This document shows, piece after piece, positions 25,734 through 33,197 of a stretch of DNA of 43,965 nt. This stretch comes from UBA1557 sp041675185. GTDB taxonomy: Bacteria; Patescibacteriota; Patescibacteriia; Magasanikbacterales; UBA922. The DNA lies in the NCBI GenBank assembly GCA_041675185.1, contig JBAYUH010000006.1, positions 1 to 43,965 on the forward strand, in the 5' to 3' direction. Position 1 is the stretch's first letter. Every line of letters starts with the position of its first letter. The notes under the pieces were generated by a model, which saw only the letters and a list, made by a program, of their open reading frames with translations, was not told where the DNA came from and ran no database searches. A program made the translations under genes and the position numbers.

Positions 25734-26189
25734 ATGAAAAATGGCAAATTATTTTTAATAATTTTAGTACTGGGTTTTCTAATGCCAACTAATTTTGTAT
25801 TTGCGACTACTTCTACGAACAAAGTGCTTGATTCTATAAATTCTCAAAATCAAGCTTTTGAAACTGGATCAAAAGTTGGCACACCAACAGATATTAGAAT
25901 TATAGTAGCTAGAATTATAAAAATATTTTTGGGTTTTGTTGGTCTTTTGGCTACAGTTTATTTGGTTTATGGTGGCTATCTATATATGTCATCAGCCGGC
26001 AATGATACACAAGTCGCCAATGCTAGTAAGATAATGTTGTATAGTGCTTTGGGCTTGTTTGTAATTTTGGGATCTTATGCTATTGTAAATTTTGTTTACA
26101 AATCTTTTCAAGATAGTTTGTATCAGATAGATAATCCTGATATGGGCAATCCAATGGATGCTAATCAATGGTTTACTCCAAAAAGATAA
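25734..26189 (+). CDS. T4SS_pilin, last of the array
   Basis: The 151 residues carry a signal peptide (cut near VFAT), the module VYLVYGGYLYMSSAGNDTQ with helix 2 ALGLFVILGSYAIVNFV, and a 35-residue hydrophilic tail rich in Asp and Asn. It is followed by a terminator, so the array ends here. Confidence 0.75.
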   Translation: MKNGKLFLIILVLGFLMPTNFVFATTSTNKVLDSINSQNQAFETGSKVGTPTDIRIIVARIIKIFLGFVGLLATVYLVYGGYLYMSSAGNDTQVANASKIMLYSALGLFVILGSYAIVNFVYKSFQDSLYQIDNPDMGNPMDANQWFTPKR

Positions 26190-26213
26190 ATATTTAGTAA
26201 AGAATAAAAATTT

Positions 26214-26241
26214 AGTCTGATGACCAATCAGACTTTTGTTT
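26214..26241 (+). terminator. Terminator of the T4SS-pilin array
   Basis: AGTCTGAT, loop GACCA and ATCAGACT form a perfect 8-bp stem followed by TTTGTTT. Confidence 0.85.
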
Positions 26242-26254
26242 GATAAATCAAGAT

Positions 26255-27034
26255 ATGATTGAAAAAAAAGAATTATTGTTTTCTATTGTAATTCCTGCCT
26301 ACAATGAAGAAAAACAAATCAAGTTTTGTCTAGACTATGCTAAGAAATCGACTACAAATTTTTTATCTGAAATAATTGTGGTGGATAATAATTCTAGTGA
26401 TAATACTTCACAAATAGCCAAAGATTGTGGTGTCAAAGTTATTTTGGAGACAAAGCAAGGTGTCGGTGTAGCACGAAAAGCTGGTACTAAAATAGCTCAA
26501 GGTAAATACGTTTTACATATTGATGCTGATACGCACTTACCAGAAAATTATTTGAAAGAAGTGTTGAAGAGGTTTGAAAAAGACGCTAGTTTGGTTTGTG
26601 TTGGTGGTCAGATGTTTTTTTATGATGCTCCTTTTTGGAAAAATTTTTTACGTATTTTTTTTCATCATTTTTTTTGGTTTTTTGCTGTGTTGATTTCTCG
26701 AAAAACTCAAGGTCCAATGGGAAACAACATGACTTTCAAAAATTCTGTTTACAAACAGACTACTGGCTTTGATGAAAATCTTCGTTTTGGGGAAGATATG
26801 GACTTGTCAAAAAAATTGTCTGAATTTGGCAAGGTAAAACTTGATATGTCTTTGAAGTGTGCTGTGTCTTGTCGTCGTTTCAAAATAGACAAAGGTCTGT
26901 TTGATTATTCTGTCAATTTTTTTTCTATGTCTACCAAAGGTGAACCTCGCAAAAATGATTTACCTCCTGCGAAAGAAGTGGTGGAAAAAGATTATAGTAA
27001 ATTGAAAACAATAGTTGGTAAGAAAAAGTTGTAA
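26255..27034 (+). CDS. Family 2 glycosyltransferase
   Basis: The enzyme should transfer a sugar from a nucleotide-sugar donor. GT2 marks are FSIVIPAYNEE at the N terminus, IIVVDNNSSDNT, the catalytic metal site DADTH, and GFDENLRFGEDMDL, which holds the ED acceptor-site motif. A hydrophobic patch (FLRIFFHHFFWFFAVLI) near residue 140 suggests membrane association. The substrate is unknown; nearby galU may supply the donor. ATG 26255 was taken over a TTG at 26240, which lies in the terminator tail. Confidence 0.88.
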   Translation: MIEKKELLFSIVIPAYNEEKQIKFCLDYAKKSTTNFLSEIIVVDNNSSDNTSQIAKDCGVKVILETKQGVGVARKAGTKIAQGKYVLHIDADTHLPENYLKEVLKRFEKDASLVCVGGQMFFYDAPFWKNFLRIFFHHFFWFFAVLISRKTQGPMGNNMTFKNSVYKQTTGFDENLRFGEDMDLSKKLSEFGKVKLDMSLKCAVSCRRFKIDKGLFDYSVNFFSMSTKGEPRKNDLPPAKEVVEKDYSKLKTIVGKKKL

Positions 27035-27049
27035 ATACTGAAAAATAAA

Positions 27050-27081
27050 AATACGTTCCTAATTTGGAGCGTATTTTTTTT
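27050..27081 (+). terminator. Terminator after the glycosyltransferase
   Basis: AATACG and CGTATT pair, extended by TCC/GGA with one mismatch, around a TAATTT loop. A run of eight T follows directly. Confidence 0.8.
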
Positions 27082-27107
27082 GTTATGAAAAATTGTCTCA
27101 GTAATTT

Positions 27108-27141
27108 CCTCCCCTAGTAGGGGAGGTTAGGTGGGGTTAGA
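27108..27141. repeat. Half copy of the MITE-like repeat, inverted
   Basis: CCTCCCCTAGTAGGGGAGG and then TTAGGTGGGGTTA is the reverse complement, with few changes, of the right end at 24471-24496. The other end is not clearly preserved. The rest of the 27082-27221 gap holds nothing I can name. Confidence 0.65.
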
Positions 27142-27221
27142 CGGGTATGCTTTTAAATGAAAACTATGTTTAATTATATTTACCAGGAGGAGAATACTAA
27201 AAAATGTTTTTTTAAATAGAT

Positions 27222-27767
27222 TTATTTTTGCCAGTGAATTTCTTCAAAGTTTTCTTGCTTGTTAAAATATCTTGCCAAAGTAAAAAGATAATCACTAAGT
27301 CTGTTTAAATATTTGAAAATATTTTCATCTAATTTATAATTTTGTTTTAGACTAATTACAACTCTTTCAGCTCGACGACAAACTGCTCTAGTTTGAAAAG
27401 ACAAAGAGGCGGGAATAGATCCACCTGGTAAAATAAATTGAGTTAATTTAGTCAAAGTTTCATCCATCTTATCTATCTGTTTTTCTAATAAGACTATATC
27501 TTTTTTGTTTATAGTTGGAACTTTTGCAAGAGTTGTTTGTACTGCTGCTAAGTTGGCTCCAATATCAAAAAGTTTGTTTTGAATTTTTTGTAAAATCTTT
27601 TTTTCATTTTTGAATTTGTTGTCTAGATAAGAATTTAGTAATCCAAGAAAACTATTGAGCTCATCAATTTCTCCGATAGCTTCCATTTCAAGACAATTTT
27701 TTTCAACTCTTTTACCACCAAGTAAAGATGTTTGTCCTGTATCACCAGTCTTAGTATATATTTTCAT
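27222..27767 (-). CDS. Corrinoid adenosyltransferase, PduO type
   Basis: The enzyme moves the adenosyl group of ATP to cob(I)alamin, giving adenosylcobalamin. The 181 residues have the N-terminal ATP site KIYTKTGDTGQTSLLGGKRV, then EAIGEIDELNSFLG, RAVCRRAERVV and the C-terminal YLNRLSDYLFTLARYFN. These are all characteristic of PduO. It lies 15 bp downstream of the mgtC-like gene and on the same strand. The product is needed by the class II ribonucleotide reductase at 33198-36749. I see no cobalamin synthesis genes, so corrinoid must come from outside or from genes elsewhere. Confidence 0.93.
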   Translation of the reverse strand: MKIYTKTGDTGQTSLLGGKRVEKNCLEMEAIGEIDELNSFLGLLNSYLDNKFKNEKKILQKIQNKLFDIGANLAAVQTTLAKVPTINKKDIVLLEKQIDKMDETLTKLTQFILPGGSIPASLSFQTRAVCRRAERVVISLKQNYKLDENIFKYLNRLSDYLFTLARYFNKQENFEEIHWQK

Positions 27768-27782
27768 AAGTGTTATAAGGAC

Positions 27783-28193
27783 TTATTTCTTTATAAATTT
27801 CTTTTCATTGAACAACAAAACTAATAAAATCAAAAATGAAGCAATAATACTTTCCCAGATCCAGCCTACACCAATAGACATACCTACAGCAGCTACTGCC
27901 CAAAGTCCAGCAGCAGTAGTAAGACCTACTACAACATTTTCACCATGTTTATGTTGGTGGACGATAACGCCAACACCCAAGAAACCAATGCCAACCACTA
28001 TTTGTGAGGCTACACGAGCAGTATCGACTCCGAAAGCTTGTACAGATAATATAGTGAAAAGTGCTGAACCGATCGAAACAAGGGCATAGGTGCGTGGACC
28101 AGCTATTTTGCCTATAGCGACTCTTTGCCAGCCTAGTACACCACCTAATATAGCTGAAAGTAACAATTGACCTGTAAAGTATAGATAACTCAT
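27783..28193 (-). CDS. MgtC/SapB-family membrane protein
   Basis: MgtC-type proteins are inner-membrane proteins linked to magnesium limitation, acid stress and control of ATP synthase in some pathogens. The 136 residues comprise four hydrophobic helices, with the family motifs GGVLGWQRVAIGKIAGPRTY, GIGFLGVGVIV and GLTTAAGLWAVAAVGM. The C-terminal ACT-like domain of classical MgtC is absent, as in SapB-type members. It probably forms an operon with the adenosyltransferase gene. Confidence 0.88.
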   Translation of the reverse strand: MSYLYFTGQLLLSAILGGVLGWQRVAIGKIAGPRTYALVSIGSALFTILSVQAFGVDTARVASQIVVGIGFLGVGVIVHQHKHGENVVVGLTTAAGLWAVAAVGMSIGVGWIWESIIASFLILLVLLFNEKKFIKK

Positions 28194-28244
28194 AGATATT
28201 CTTTTAAGATTTGATTTATTTTGTGAACAAGTATATTATAACAT

Positions 28245-28282
28245 CTAAAGTAACAAATTACAAAATCCAAATAACAAAAACT
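28245..28282. repeat. Word array directly before the epmA start
   Basis: Words of the aca-aatt/tccaaat type are repeated up to the base before the ATG. Related words occur at 31210-31251 and 31621-31662. Confidence 0.6.
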
Positions 28283-29314
28283 ATGAGCCATACTTTTCAT
28301 ATAGCAAAAAATAAAGAAATATTAGAAAAGCGTTTTGAAATCATAAAATCAATTCGTGAGTTTTTTTGGTTGCAAAATTTTGTTGAAGTAGAAACTCCCT
28401 TACTTATCAAGCATCCTGGTCAAGAACCAAATATTTCTGCTATTGAAACAATTTTTCATAATGAAAAAAAACAGGAATTCAGAGGATTTCTTCACACTTC
28501 GCCAGAGTATACTATGAAAAAAATGCTTGCTGCAGGTTTTGCCAATATTTTTTTCTTAGGTAAGACTTTTCGTGATGAAGAAAGTTTTGGGGGTACGCAT
28601 AATACAGAGTTTACTATGTTGGAGTGGTACAGAACAGAGGAGACTATGTTCAAATTGATGGACGATGTTGAATTACTTTTTAAGCATATTTTAAAAAATG
28701 TGAATAATTCAGAATCCAAATTTCAACCCTCTCATTTAGTGGGCAAGAATCCAAATTTCAAATTTTTGCGAATAAGTATGAATGATCTTTGGAAAAAAAT
28801 AATTAATGTTGATTTGGATAATTTTTTGACGCAAGAAAAAATGTTTGAATTGTGTAAAGAAAAAAAATATAATGTGAAAGTTGACGAAAGTTATGAAGAG
28901 TTATTTTATCGTATTTTTTTAAATGAGATTGAACCAAAACTAAAAGATATGGGTGGTGTGATTATTTACAACTATCCAGCCAAAATGGCTTCTTTGTCAA
29001 AGTTGTCAGAAGAAAATCCAAACTATGCACAGAGGATTGAAGTATATGTAGATGGTCTGGAGCTTGCCAATGGTTTTTCAGAATTGACAAACCCAGTTGA
29101 ACAGTTGGAAAGACTGAAAGAAGAGCAAAAAGAACGCCAAAGACAGGGCAAAAAAGTCTATGAAATAGATATGGATTTTATCGAAGCTGTAGGTCAAATG
29201 CCAAAATCAGCTGGAATCGCTCTTGGGGTAGATAGGCTTGTCCAAATACTCACATCTTGCCAAAACATCGATAATGTGTTAACATTGCCCTTAAGTAAGC
29301 TGTTTCTGTCATAA
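28283..29314 (+). CDS. epmA: EF-P lysine ligase EpmA (GenX/PoxA-like)
   Basis: EpmA is a truncated class II lysyl-tRNA synthetase that attaches lysine to elongation factor P instead of tRNA. There is no N-terminal tRNA-binding OB domain. The core motifs are visible: FVEVETPLLIKHPGQEP, FLHTSPEYTMKKML, FFLGKTFRDEE and the motif 3 GIALGVDRLVQIL near the C terminus. The 343-residue length matches E. coli EpmA (325). Its substrate gene efp lies downstream after 87 bp. The aminomutase EpmB is not in this window. I chose ATG 28283; the in-frame TTG at 28211 runs through an iterated-word region. Confidence 0.92.
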   Translation: MSHTFHIAKNKEILEKRFEIIKSIREFFWLQNFVEVETPLLIKHPGQEPNISAIETIFHNEKKQEFRGFLHTSPEYTMKKMLAAGFANIFFLGKTFRDEESFGGTHNTEFTMLEWYRTEETMFKLMDDVELLFKHILKNVNNSESKFQPSHLVGKNPNFKFLRISMNDLWKKIINVDLDNFLTQEKMFELCKEKKYNVKVDESYEELFYRIFLNEIEPKLKDMGGVIIYNYPAKMASLSKLSEENPNYAQRIEVYVDGLELANGFSELTNPVEQLERLKEEQKERQRQGKKVYEIDMDFIEAVGQMPKSAGIALGVDRLVQILTSCQNIDNVLTLPLSKLFLS

Positions 29315-29398
29315 AAGCATCAAAACATTAAAACATAAAAACACATGTAGAAAAGAGTGTTTTAATGTTCTTGTGTTTTAATGTTTTAATGTAAAAAA
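29315..29398. repeat. Inverted word array between epmA and efp
   Basis: The left half repeats aaaacatt/aaaacat and the right half repeats the complement gttttaatgt. The two halves can pair into a long, imperfect hairpin that ends 3 bp before the efp ATG. Similar words occur at 39147-39180 and 39578-39607. Confidence 0.75.
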
Positions 29399-29401
29399 TA
29401 T

Positions 29402-29965
29402 ATGGGAGATACAACTGATATAAAAAAAGGTGCTGTTATCCGTCACAATGGACAGCTTTTTGTTATCAACACTTTCCAATTTGTGAATCCTGGCAAAGGA
29501 CAGGCTTTTTTCAAATGCAAATTAAAGAGTATTGACGGTGTCAAAGGTATGGAACTTACTTTAAAAAGTGGTGAGTCATTGGACTCTGTAGAAGTCCAAA
29601 ATACCAACATGCAATATTTGTACAAAACTGGCGATGTTTATTCTTTTATGAATCAAAATACTTATGAAACAGTAGATGTTTTTGAAAATGTTATTGGAGA
29701 AGATGGAAAATATTTGAAAGAAGGCTTGGGTATTGTGGCCTCTACACATGAGGGTAATATTGTAGCTATACAGTTGCCAAAGAAAATTGCTTACAAAGTA
29801 ATTACAGCACCACCAGCTGTCAAAGGTGATAGTAGTAGTGGCAATGTTACCAAAGAAATTGAATTGGACAATGGTCTTACTATCCATGCTCCGATTTTTA
29901 TCAAAGAAGGTGAAGAAATAGTAGTGAATACTGAGACTGGTGAGTATGGTGGAAGAGTTGTCTAA
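29402..29965 (+). CDS. efp: Elongation factor P
   Basis: EF-P relieves ribosomes stalled at polyproline stretches. The 187 residues have the three beta-domains of the family. The modified lysine is in the loop NPGKGQAF at Lys32, matching Lys34 of E. coli EF-P, with a conserved PGKGQA context that fits lysylation by EpmA. The C-terminal part contains APIFIKEGEEIVVNTETGEY, which is the family signature. It is preceded by a long inverted word array and no Shine-Dalgarno sequence. A 29969-29997 hairpin (ATCTC/GAGAT with GCTG/CAGC) follows the stop. Confidence 0.95.
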   Translation: MGDTTDIKKGAVIRHNGQLFVINTFQFVNPGKGQAFFKCKLKSIDGVKGMELTLKSGESLDSVEVQNTNMQYLYKTGDVYSFMNQNTYETVDVFENVIGEDGKYLKEGLGIVASTHEGNIVAIQLPKKIAYKVITAPPAVKGDSSSGNVTKEIELDNGLTIHAPIFIKEGEEIVVNTETGEYGGRVV

Positions 29966-30080
29966 CTTATCTCGAGCTGAGAATACAGCGAGAGATCTTT
30001 CCTAAGATGAATTTATTTATATTGAAATGCTCTCAATAGAGGTAAAAGACTTTTAAACAAAATTTCAAAAACAAACAAAA

Positions 30081-30110
30081 AATCCTATATTTAATTATAT
30101 AGGATTTTTA
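30081..30110. terminator. Bidirectional terminator between efp and the DUF1294 gene
   Basis: AATCCTATAT, loop TTAATT and ATATAGGATT form a perfect 10-bp stem. It is flanked by T-runs on both strands (TTTTTA to the right; the left side reads AAAAAA, which is T on the minus strand). Confidence 0.85.
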
Positions 30111-30389
30111 TTTCAAAATAAAATATATGAGCAATATTTGCAAAGCAATTACCAAAGCTAGTATTACTTGAAAACTAAGTTTTTTAGTTTTATGACGAAA
30201 TGTTTTCATGGCTAGTAATGCTCCGATAGATCCACCAAGCAAAGACATTATCCAAAGAGTTTTTTCACTGACACGTCTATTATTATTTATAGCTTTGTTT
30301 TTATCTATTCCAAAAGTTATAAATGTTACAAAATTAATCAAAACAAGAAAGGCTAGAATTGCGGATTGAAAATTGGATAATTCAAACAT
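30108..30389 (-). CDS. DUF1294-family small membrane protein
   Basis: The 93 residues have three hydrophobic helices and the DUF1294 motifs FGIDKNKAI, RVSEKTLWIMSLLGGSIGAL and FRHKTKKLSF. Function is unknown. ATG 30389 was chosen; a GTG at 30404 would overlap the end of the upstream gene. It is the last of three small membrane-protein genes on the minus strand. Confidence 0.8.
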   Translation of the reverse strand: MFELSNFQSAILAFLVLINFVTFITFGIDKNKAINNNRRVSEKTLWIMSLLGGSIGALLAMKTFRHKTKKLSFQVILALVIALQILLIYFILK

Positions 30390-30393
30390 ATTT

Positions 30394-30951
30394 TTAATTA
30401 CCACCCAAATTTATATCCTGTATATGATATTTTCTATCTTCATCAGCAAGATTTATCAATTGTTCACGTATATGATTTGGATTGGATACATTGCGAAAAA
30501 TAATACTACTTGTAGATGATGCTGTCTTGATAGTAACATCCCCATATTGAAAAATAGTAGCAAAGACGCCTTGTATAGAAGCTGTTACATCTTGGATACG
30601 ATACAAATCTAGCTCAGTTATTTCTCTATGAAAAAGACTGTGTTGTTCTATATCTACAATTCTATCATTGGTGACTATCCACATATCTAGATAGAAATCT
30701 ATAAATCTACCATAAAAAAATAAATAAGTAGAAAGGTAATAAACACTACTAAACAACATGAAAGAAGTATATATTTCTGTATTGGCTAATACATCTGGAA
30801 ACAAATTATTTAACAAAAAATACAGAACTATTGGGATAATCATAAGTACAATAAATAGTCCTATTATTGGCAAAAAAGTTAGAGGATGGCGGTGTAAGAT
30901 AAATACAATTTTTTCATAATCTTTTTGTTTTATTATAGATGAAACACTCAT
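30394..30951 (-). CDS. Membrane protein with a bacterial PH (YdbT-like) domain
   Basis: The N-terminal 45 residues hold a short soluble part and a helix (PIIGLFIVLMIIPIVLYFLL). A second helix lies at about 65-85. A bPH2-like domain follows, with DMWIVTNDRIVDIEQ, HREITELDLYRIQDVTASI and the strand GDVTIKTASS. The family is membrane-anchored; the role is unknown. It is placed 6 bp after the 81-residue gene and 4 bp before the DUF1294 gene, so the three are probably one operon. Confidence 0.75.
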   Translation of the reverse strand: MSVSSIIKQKDYEKIVFILHRHPLTFLPIIGLFIVLMIIPIVLYFLLNNLFPDVLANTEIYTSFMLFSSVYYLSTYLFFYGRFIDFYLDMWIVTNDRIVDIEQHSLFHREITELDLYRIQDVTASIQGVFATIFQYGDVTIKTASSTSSIIFRNVSNPNHIREQLINLADEDRKYHIQDINLGGN

Positions 30952-30957
30952 ATATTT

Positions 30958-31203
30958 TTATTTAAACCAATTAAAATCAAATAGAGTTAAATTTTGTGAC
31001 CAATCTACTACACTGACTATCTGCCAAGTGAAGTACAATGTAATTATCGTCAGAATAAAAATAAAGAAAGTAACTGCAAAGCTAGCAAAAGTAAATGAGC
31101 TAGTCGCAATAATGTGATAAAAATTTATCAGTGAAAAAATAACAAAAATACAGAGGAATATTAAATAAGCGAATAGGATGATATAAAATGGTATAGTTAT
31201 CAT
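30958..31203 (-). CDS. Small two-helix membrane protein
   Basis: I do not recognise a family. The 81 residues contain two long hydrophobic segments (about 5-30 and 38-64) and end in an aromatic tail (DFNWFK). It leads the minus-strand operon with the PH-domain gene. The start codon lies directly against the left arm of a 42-bp inverted repeat. Confidence 0.6.
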   Translation of the reverse strand: MITIPFYIILFAYLIFLCIFVIFSLINFYHIIATSSFTFASFAVTFFIFILTIITLYFTWQIVSVVDWSQNLTLFDFNWFK

Positions 31204-31209
31204 AAAATT

Positions 31210-31251
31210 ACAATATTAAAATTACAAATTCCAAATAATATACAAATTACA
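31210..31251. repeat. Left arm of a perfect 42-bp inverted repeat
   Basis: The sequence ACAATATTAAAATTAC and onward is the exact reverse complement of 31621-31662. It is made of aca-aatt/tccaaat words and encloses a frameshifted gene. Confidence 0.9.
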
Positions 31252-31252
31252 A

Positions 31253-31605
31253 TTATTTTGATTTATCTATTATGGTTGATAATATTTTTCTTAATTCTAT
31301 AGATTCATTAAGTAGAGATTCTATTTTTTTGGCTAATTGCTGGTTATTATTAATAATCAATTCTATCCAGTAGGTTGTTTCCTTGCATTCTTTTCTGGAA
31401 ATCTTTATTCTGTGTAAAAAATCTTTTTTGCTGAGTTTTTCATTTGCTTCTCTGTAGTTTGCCCCTACAGAAGTTGCTGACCTCATTATTGTGTTTTACA
31501 AAAACTTTGTTTATTTCGTCTTTTGTTAAAACATTACACATTTTGGTAATTCTTTTAGCAAATTCTAAAGTCCTGTCTTCTAAATTATATATTTTTCCAT
31601 CCATA
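31253..31605 (-). pseudogene. Frameshifted four-helix-bundle (S23/IVP-like) gene
   Basis: The N-terminal part (from ATG 31605, MDGKIYNLEDRTLEFAKRI) and the C-terminal part (MRSATSVGANYREANEKLSK, from 31486) are the two halves of one four-helix-bundle protein. They lie in different frames. The break is at about 31490-31505, near TTTTTGTAAAAC. Leaving out one base near 31493 would join them as VFVKTIMRSATSVG, which fits the family. It is either a true pseudogene or a one-base assembly error. Proteins of this family were first described from intervening sequences in 23S rRNA genes. The gene is enclosed by a perfect inverted repeat. Confidence 0.8.
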
Positions 31606-31620
31606 ATATAAATGATTTAT

Positions 31621-31662
31621 TGTAATTTGTATATTATTTGGAATTTGTAATTTTAATATTGT
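31621..31662. repeat. Right arm of the perfect 42-bp inverted repeat
   Basis: Starting TGTAATTTGTATATTATTTG, it is the exact reverse complement of 31210-31251. It lies between the ruvB stop and the start of the frameshifted gene. Confidence 0.9.
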
Positions 31663-31669
31663 TTATTTT

Positions 31670-32743
31670 CTAAATCATTTCACTTTGTTTTGGAAATTTT
31701 TTTCCAAGGTGTTCATACGCTTTGCCTGTTGCTTTCCTTCCTCTTGGTGTTCTTTCAAGCATACCAATTTGCAAGAGGAATGGTTCATAAATATTTTCCA
31801 CAGTATCCATCTCTTCGGCAATAGCTGAAGCCAAAGTATTTAGTCCTACTGGTCCACCAGCAAAATTTTCTATGATGAATTTCAAAATTTTTCTATCTAC
31901 TTCATCAAGACCATATTTATCTACATTGAGCATTTCTAGAGCTTCCTGTGCAATGTTTTCATCTATTATACCATTATATTTGACTTGTGAGTAATCACGA
32001 ACACGTTTCAAAAGTCTGTTGGCAATACGTGGAGTTTTGCGAGATCTTATAGCAATTGTTTTGTCAGCATTATTTTTTATTTCCACTTCCAAAATTTTAG
32101 CATTACGATTGATAATTTTTTCAATATCACTGTCTTCATAAAAATTGAGATGATAAACATGTCCAAAACGATCACGTAATGGGGAAGATAGTAAATTTAA
32201 TTTTGTAGTAGCGCCAATCAAAGTAAATTTTTCCAAAGGCATTCGCAAAGTTCTAGCTGTTGGACCTTTGCCAATAATAATGTCTAAGGCATAATCTTCC
32301 ATAGCACTATACAAGACTTCTTCGACAGATTTGTTTACTCTATGAATTTCATCTATAAAAAGAATATCACCTTCAGTCAGATTGGAAAGTATGGCTGCTA
32401 GATCACCAACACGCTCTAGAGCTGGACCAGCTGTGATTTTGATATTCACGCCCATCTCTTTGGCAATGATATTAGCAAGAGTAGTTTTGCCAAGTCCTGG
32501 ATTGCCATAGAGTAAGACATGTTCCATTGGTTCTTTTCTTTTTTTGGCAGCTTCTATCGAAATGATGAGTGGTTCTTTGATATGATTTTGTCCGACAAAT
32601 TCTGTCAAATTTTGTGGACGCAAAGTAACCTCTATAGTTTGTTCTTCCAAATTAGAGTTTTCTGTTGGTTCGACAAGGCGTTCCTCAGAGTCTTTGGGAT
32701 GAGGATTCAAGTCATTGTCTAGTTCGTATACTTCGTAACTCAT
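31670..32743 (-). CDS. ruvB: Holliday junction branch-migration helicase RuvB
   Basis: RuvB is the AAA+ motor that, with RuvA, drives Holliday junction branch migration. The 357 residues show Walker A GNPGLGKT (80-87; the usual GPPG has Asn instead of the first Pro), Walker B FIDEIHR, the sensor block GATTKLNLLSSPLRDRFG and the C-terminal winged helix (PRGRKATGKAYEHLG). A 40-residue acidic N-terminal extension precedes the core. RuvA and RuvC are not in the window. The gene is divergent from nrdJ. Confidence 0.95.
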   Translation of the reverse strand: MSYEVYELDNDLNPHPKDSEERLVEPTENSNLEEQTIEVTLRPQNLTEFVGQNHIKEPLIISIEAAKKRKEPMEHVLLYGNPGLGKTTLANIIAKEMGVNIKITAGPALERVGDLAAILSNLTEGDILFIDEIHRVNKSVEEVLYSAMEDYALDIIIGKGPTARTLRMPLEKFTLIGATTKLNLLSSPLRDRFGHVYHLNFYEDSDIEKIINRNAKILEVEIKNNADKTIAIRSRKTPRIANRLLKRVRDYSQVKYNGIIDENIAQEALEMLNVDKYGLDEVDRKILKFIIENFAGGPVGLNTLASAIAEEMDTVENIYEPFLLQIGMLERTPRGRKATGKAYEHLGKKFPKQSEMI

Positions 32744-32746
32744 AAT

Positions 32747-32898
32747 AAAAGGCTTGAAAAGCCGAAAAAGCCTGAAAGGCCAAAAAGGCTAAAAAATTTT
32801 TGTTAGTAAAAGTTGTCTGTATTTAGAAATGTTTTTTGTACTAGTTACAAAAGCATTTCAAGCTTTTCTGGCATTTTGAACCTTTCAAGCCTTTCTTT
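32747..32898. repeat. Inverted word array upstream of ruvB
   Basis: The left part (32747-32796) repeats aaaggc/aaagcc words and the right part (32849-32898) repeats complementary aagcttt/aagcctt words. The left part begins 3 bp from the ruvB ATG, on its 5' side. Confidence 0.7.
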
Positions 32899-33033
32899 AT
32901 TTTACGCTATTTTCCAAAGATAATCAATTTTTTGTTTTTTATTTGGACAGTGTGTGGATAACTTTTTATTCCTAAAAAAAATATATTTAATTTTACTTTT
33001 TTTGTGGCTAATTTTAGCCACTTGTCTTTGATT
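32899..33033. other. Upstream part of the ruvB-nrdJ intergenic region
   Basis: It holds TGTGGATAA at 32953-32961, a perfect match to the DnaA-box consensus read in reverse, and a perfect palindrome GTGGCTAATTTTAGCCAC at 33004-33021, 12 bp upstream of the nrdJ -35 box. The palindrome could be an operator; there is no T-run for a terminator. Confidence 0.5.
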
Positions 33034-33062
33034 TTGAGCAAATTTTATTTATGTGCTATAAT
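33034..33062 (+). promoter_or_regulatory. Promoter of nrdJ
   Basis: TTGAGC at 33034-33039, a 17-bp spacer and TATAAT at 33057-33062. TGC directly before the -10 box makes an extended -10. The start is expected near 33069, so the leader is about 130 nt. Confidence 0.8.
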
Positions 33063-33080
33063 GTTTATTACCTGTACAAA

Positions 33081-33128
33081 ACACAACATATTGTGTACTA
33101 AAAATATTTAATACACTACATGTAGTAA
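33081..33128 (+). promoter_or_regulatory. Two NrdR boxes upstream of nrdJ
   Basis: ACACAACATATTGTGT at 33081-33096 fits 15 of 16 positions of the NrdR box (consensus ACACWATATATWGTGT). ACACTACATGTAGTAA at 33113-33128 fits 12 of 16. Their starts are 32 bp apart, about three helical turns, the arrangement typical of NrdR operators. They lie just downstream of the promoter, so bound repressor would block initiation or early elongation. Confidence 0.8.
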
Positions 33129-33197
33129 TTAGAATTTTAGAAAAGAAAAATTAAATTTGTTGATTTCCCTTTTTTAAATTCTAAATTTTTTACAAAT

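Noticed and set aside
26240..28282. Longer TTG starts for the glycosyltransferase (26240) and EpmA (28211)
   Set aside because: They extend into a terminator tail or into word repeats and add residues unlike the families.
29969..29997. Terminator directly after efp
   Set aside because: The hairpin has no T-run; the better terminator is at 30081-30110.
33063..33197. Cobalamin riboswitch before nrdJ
   Set aside because: The leader is only about 130 nt, is AT-rich and lacks a visible B12 box; the two NrdR boxes explain the symmetry better.
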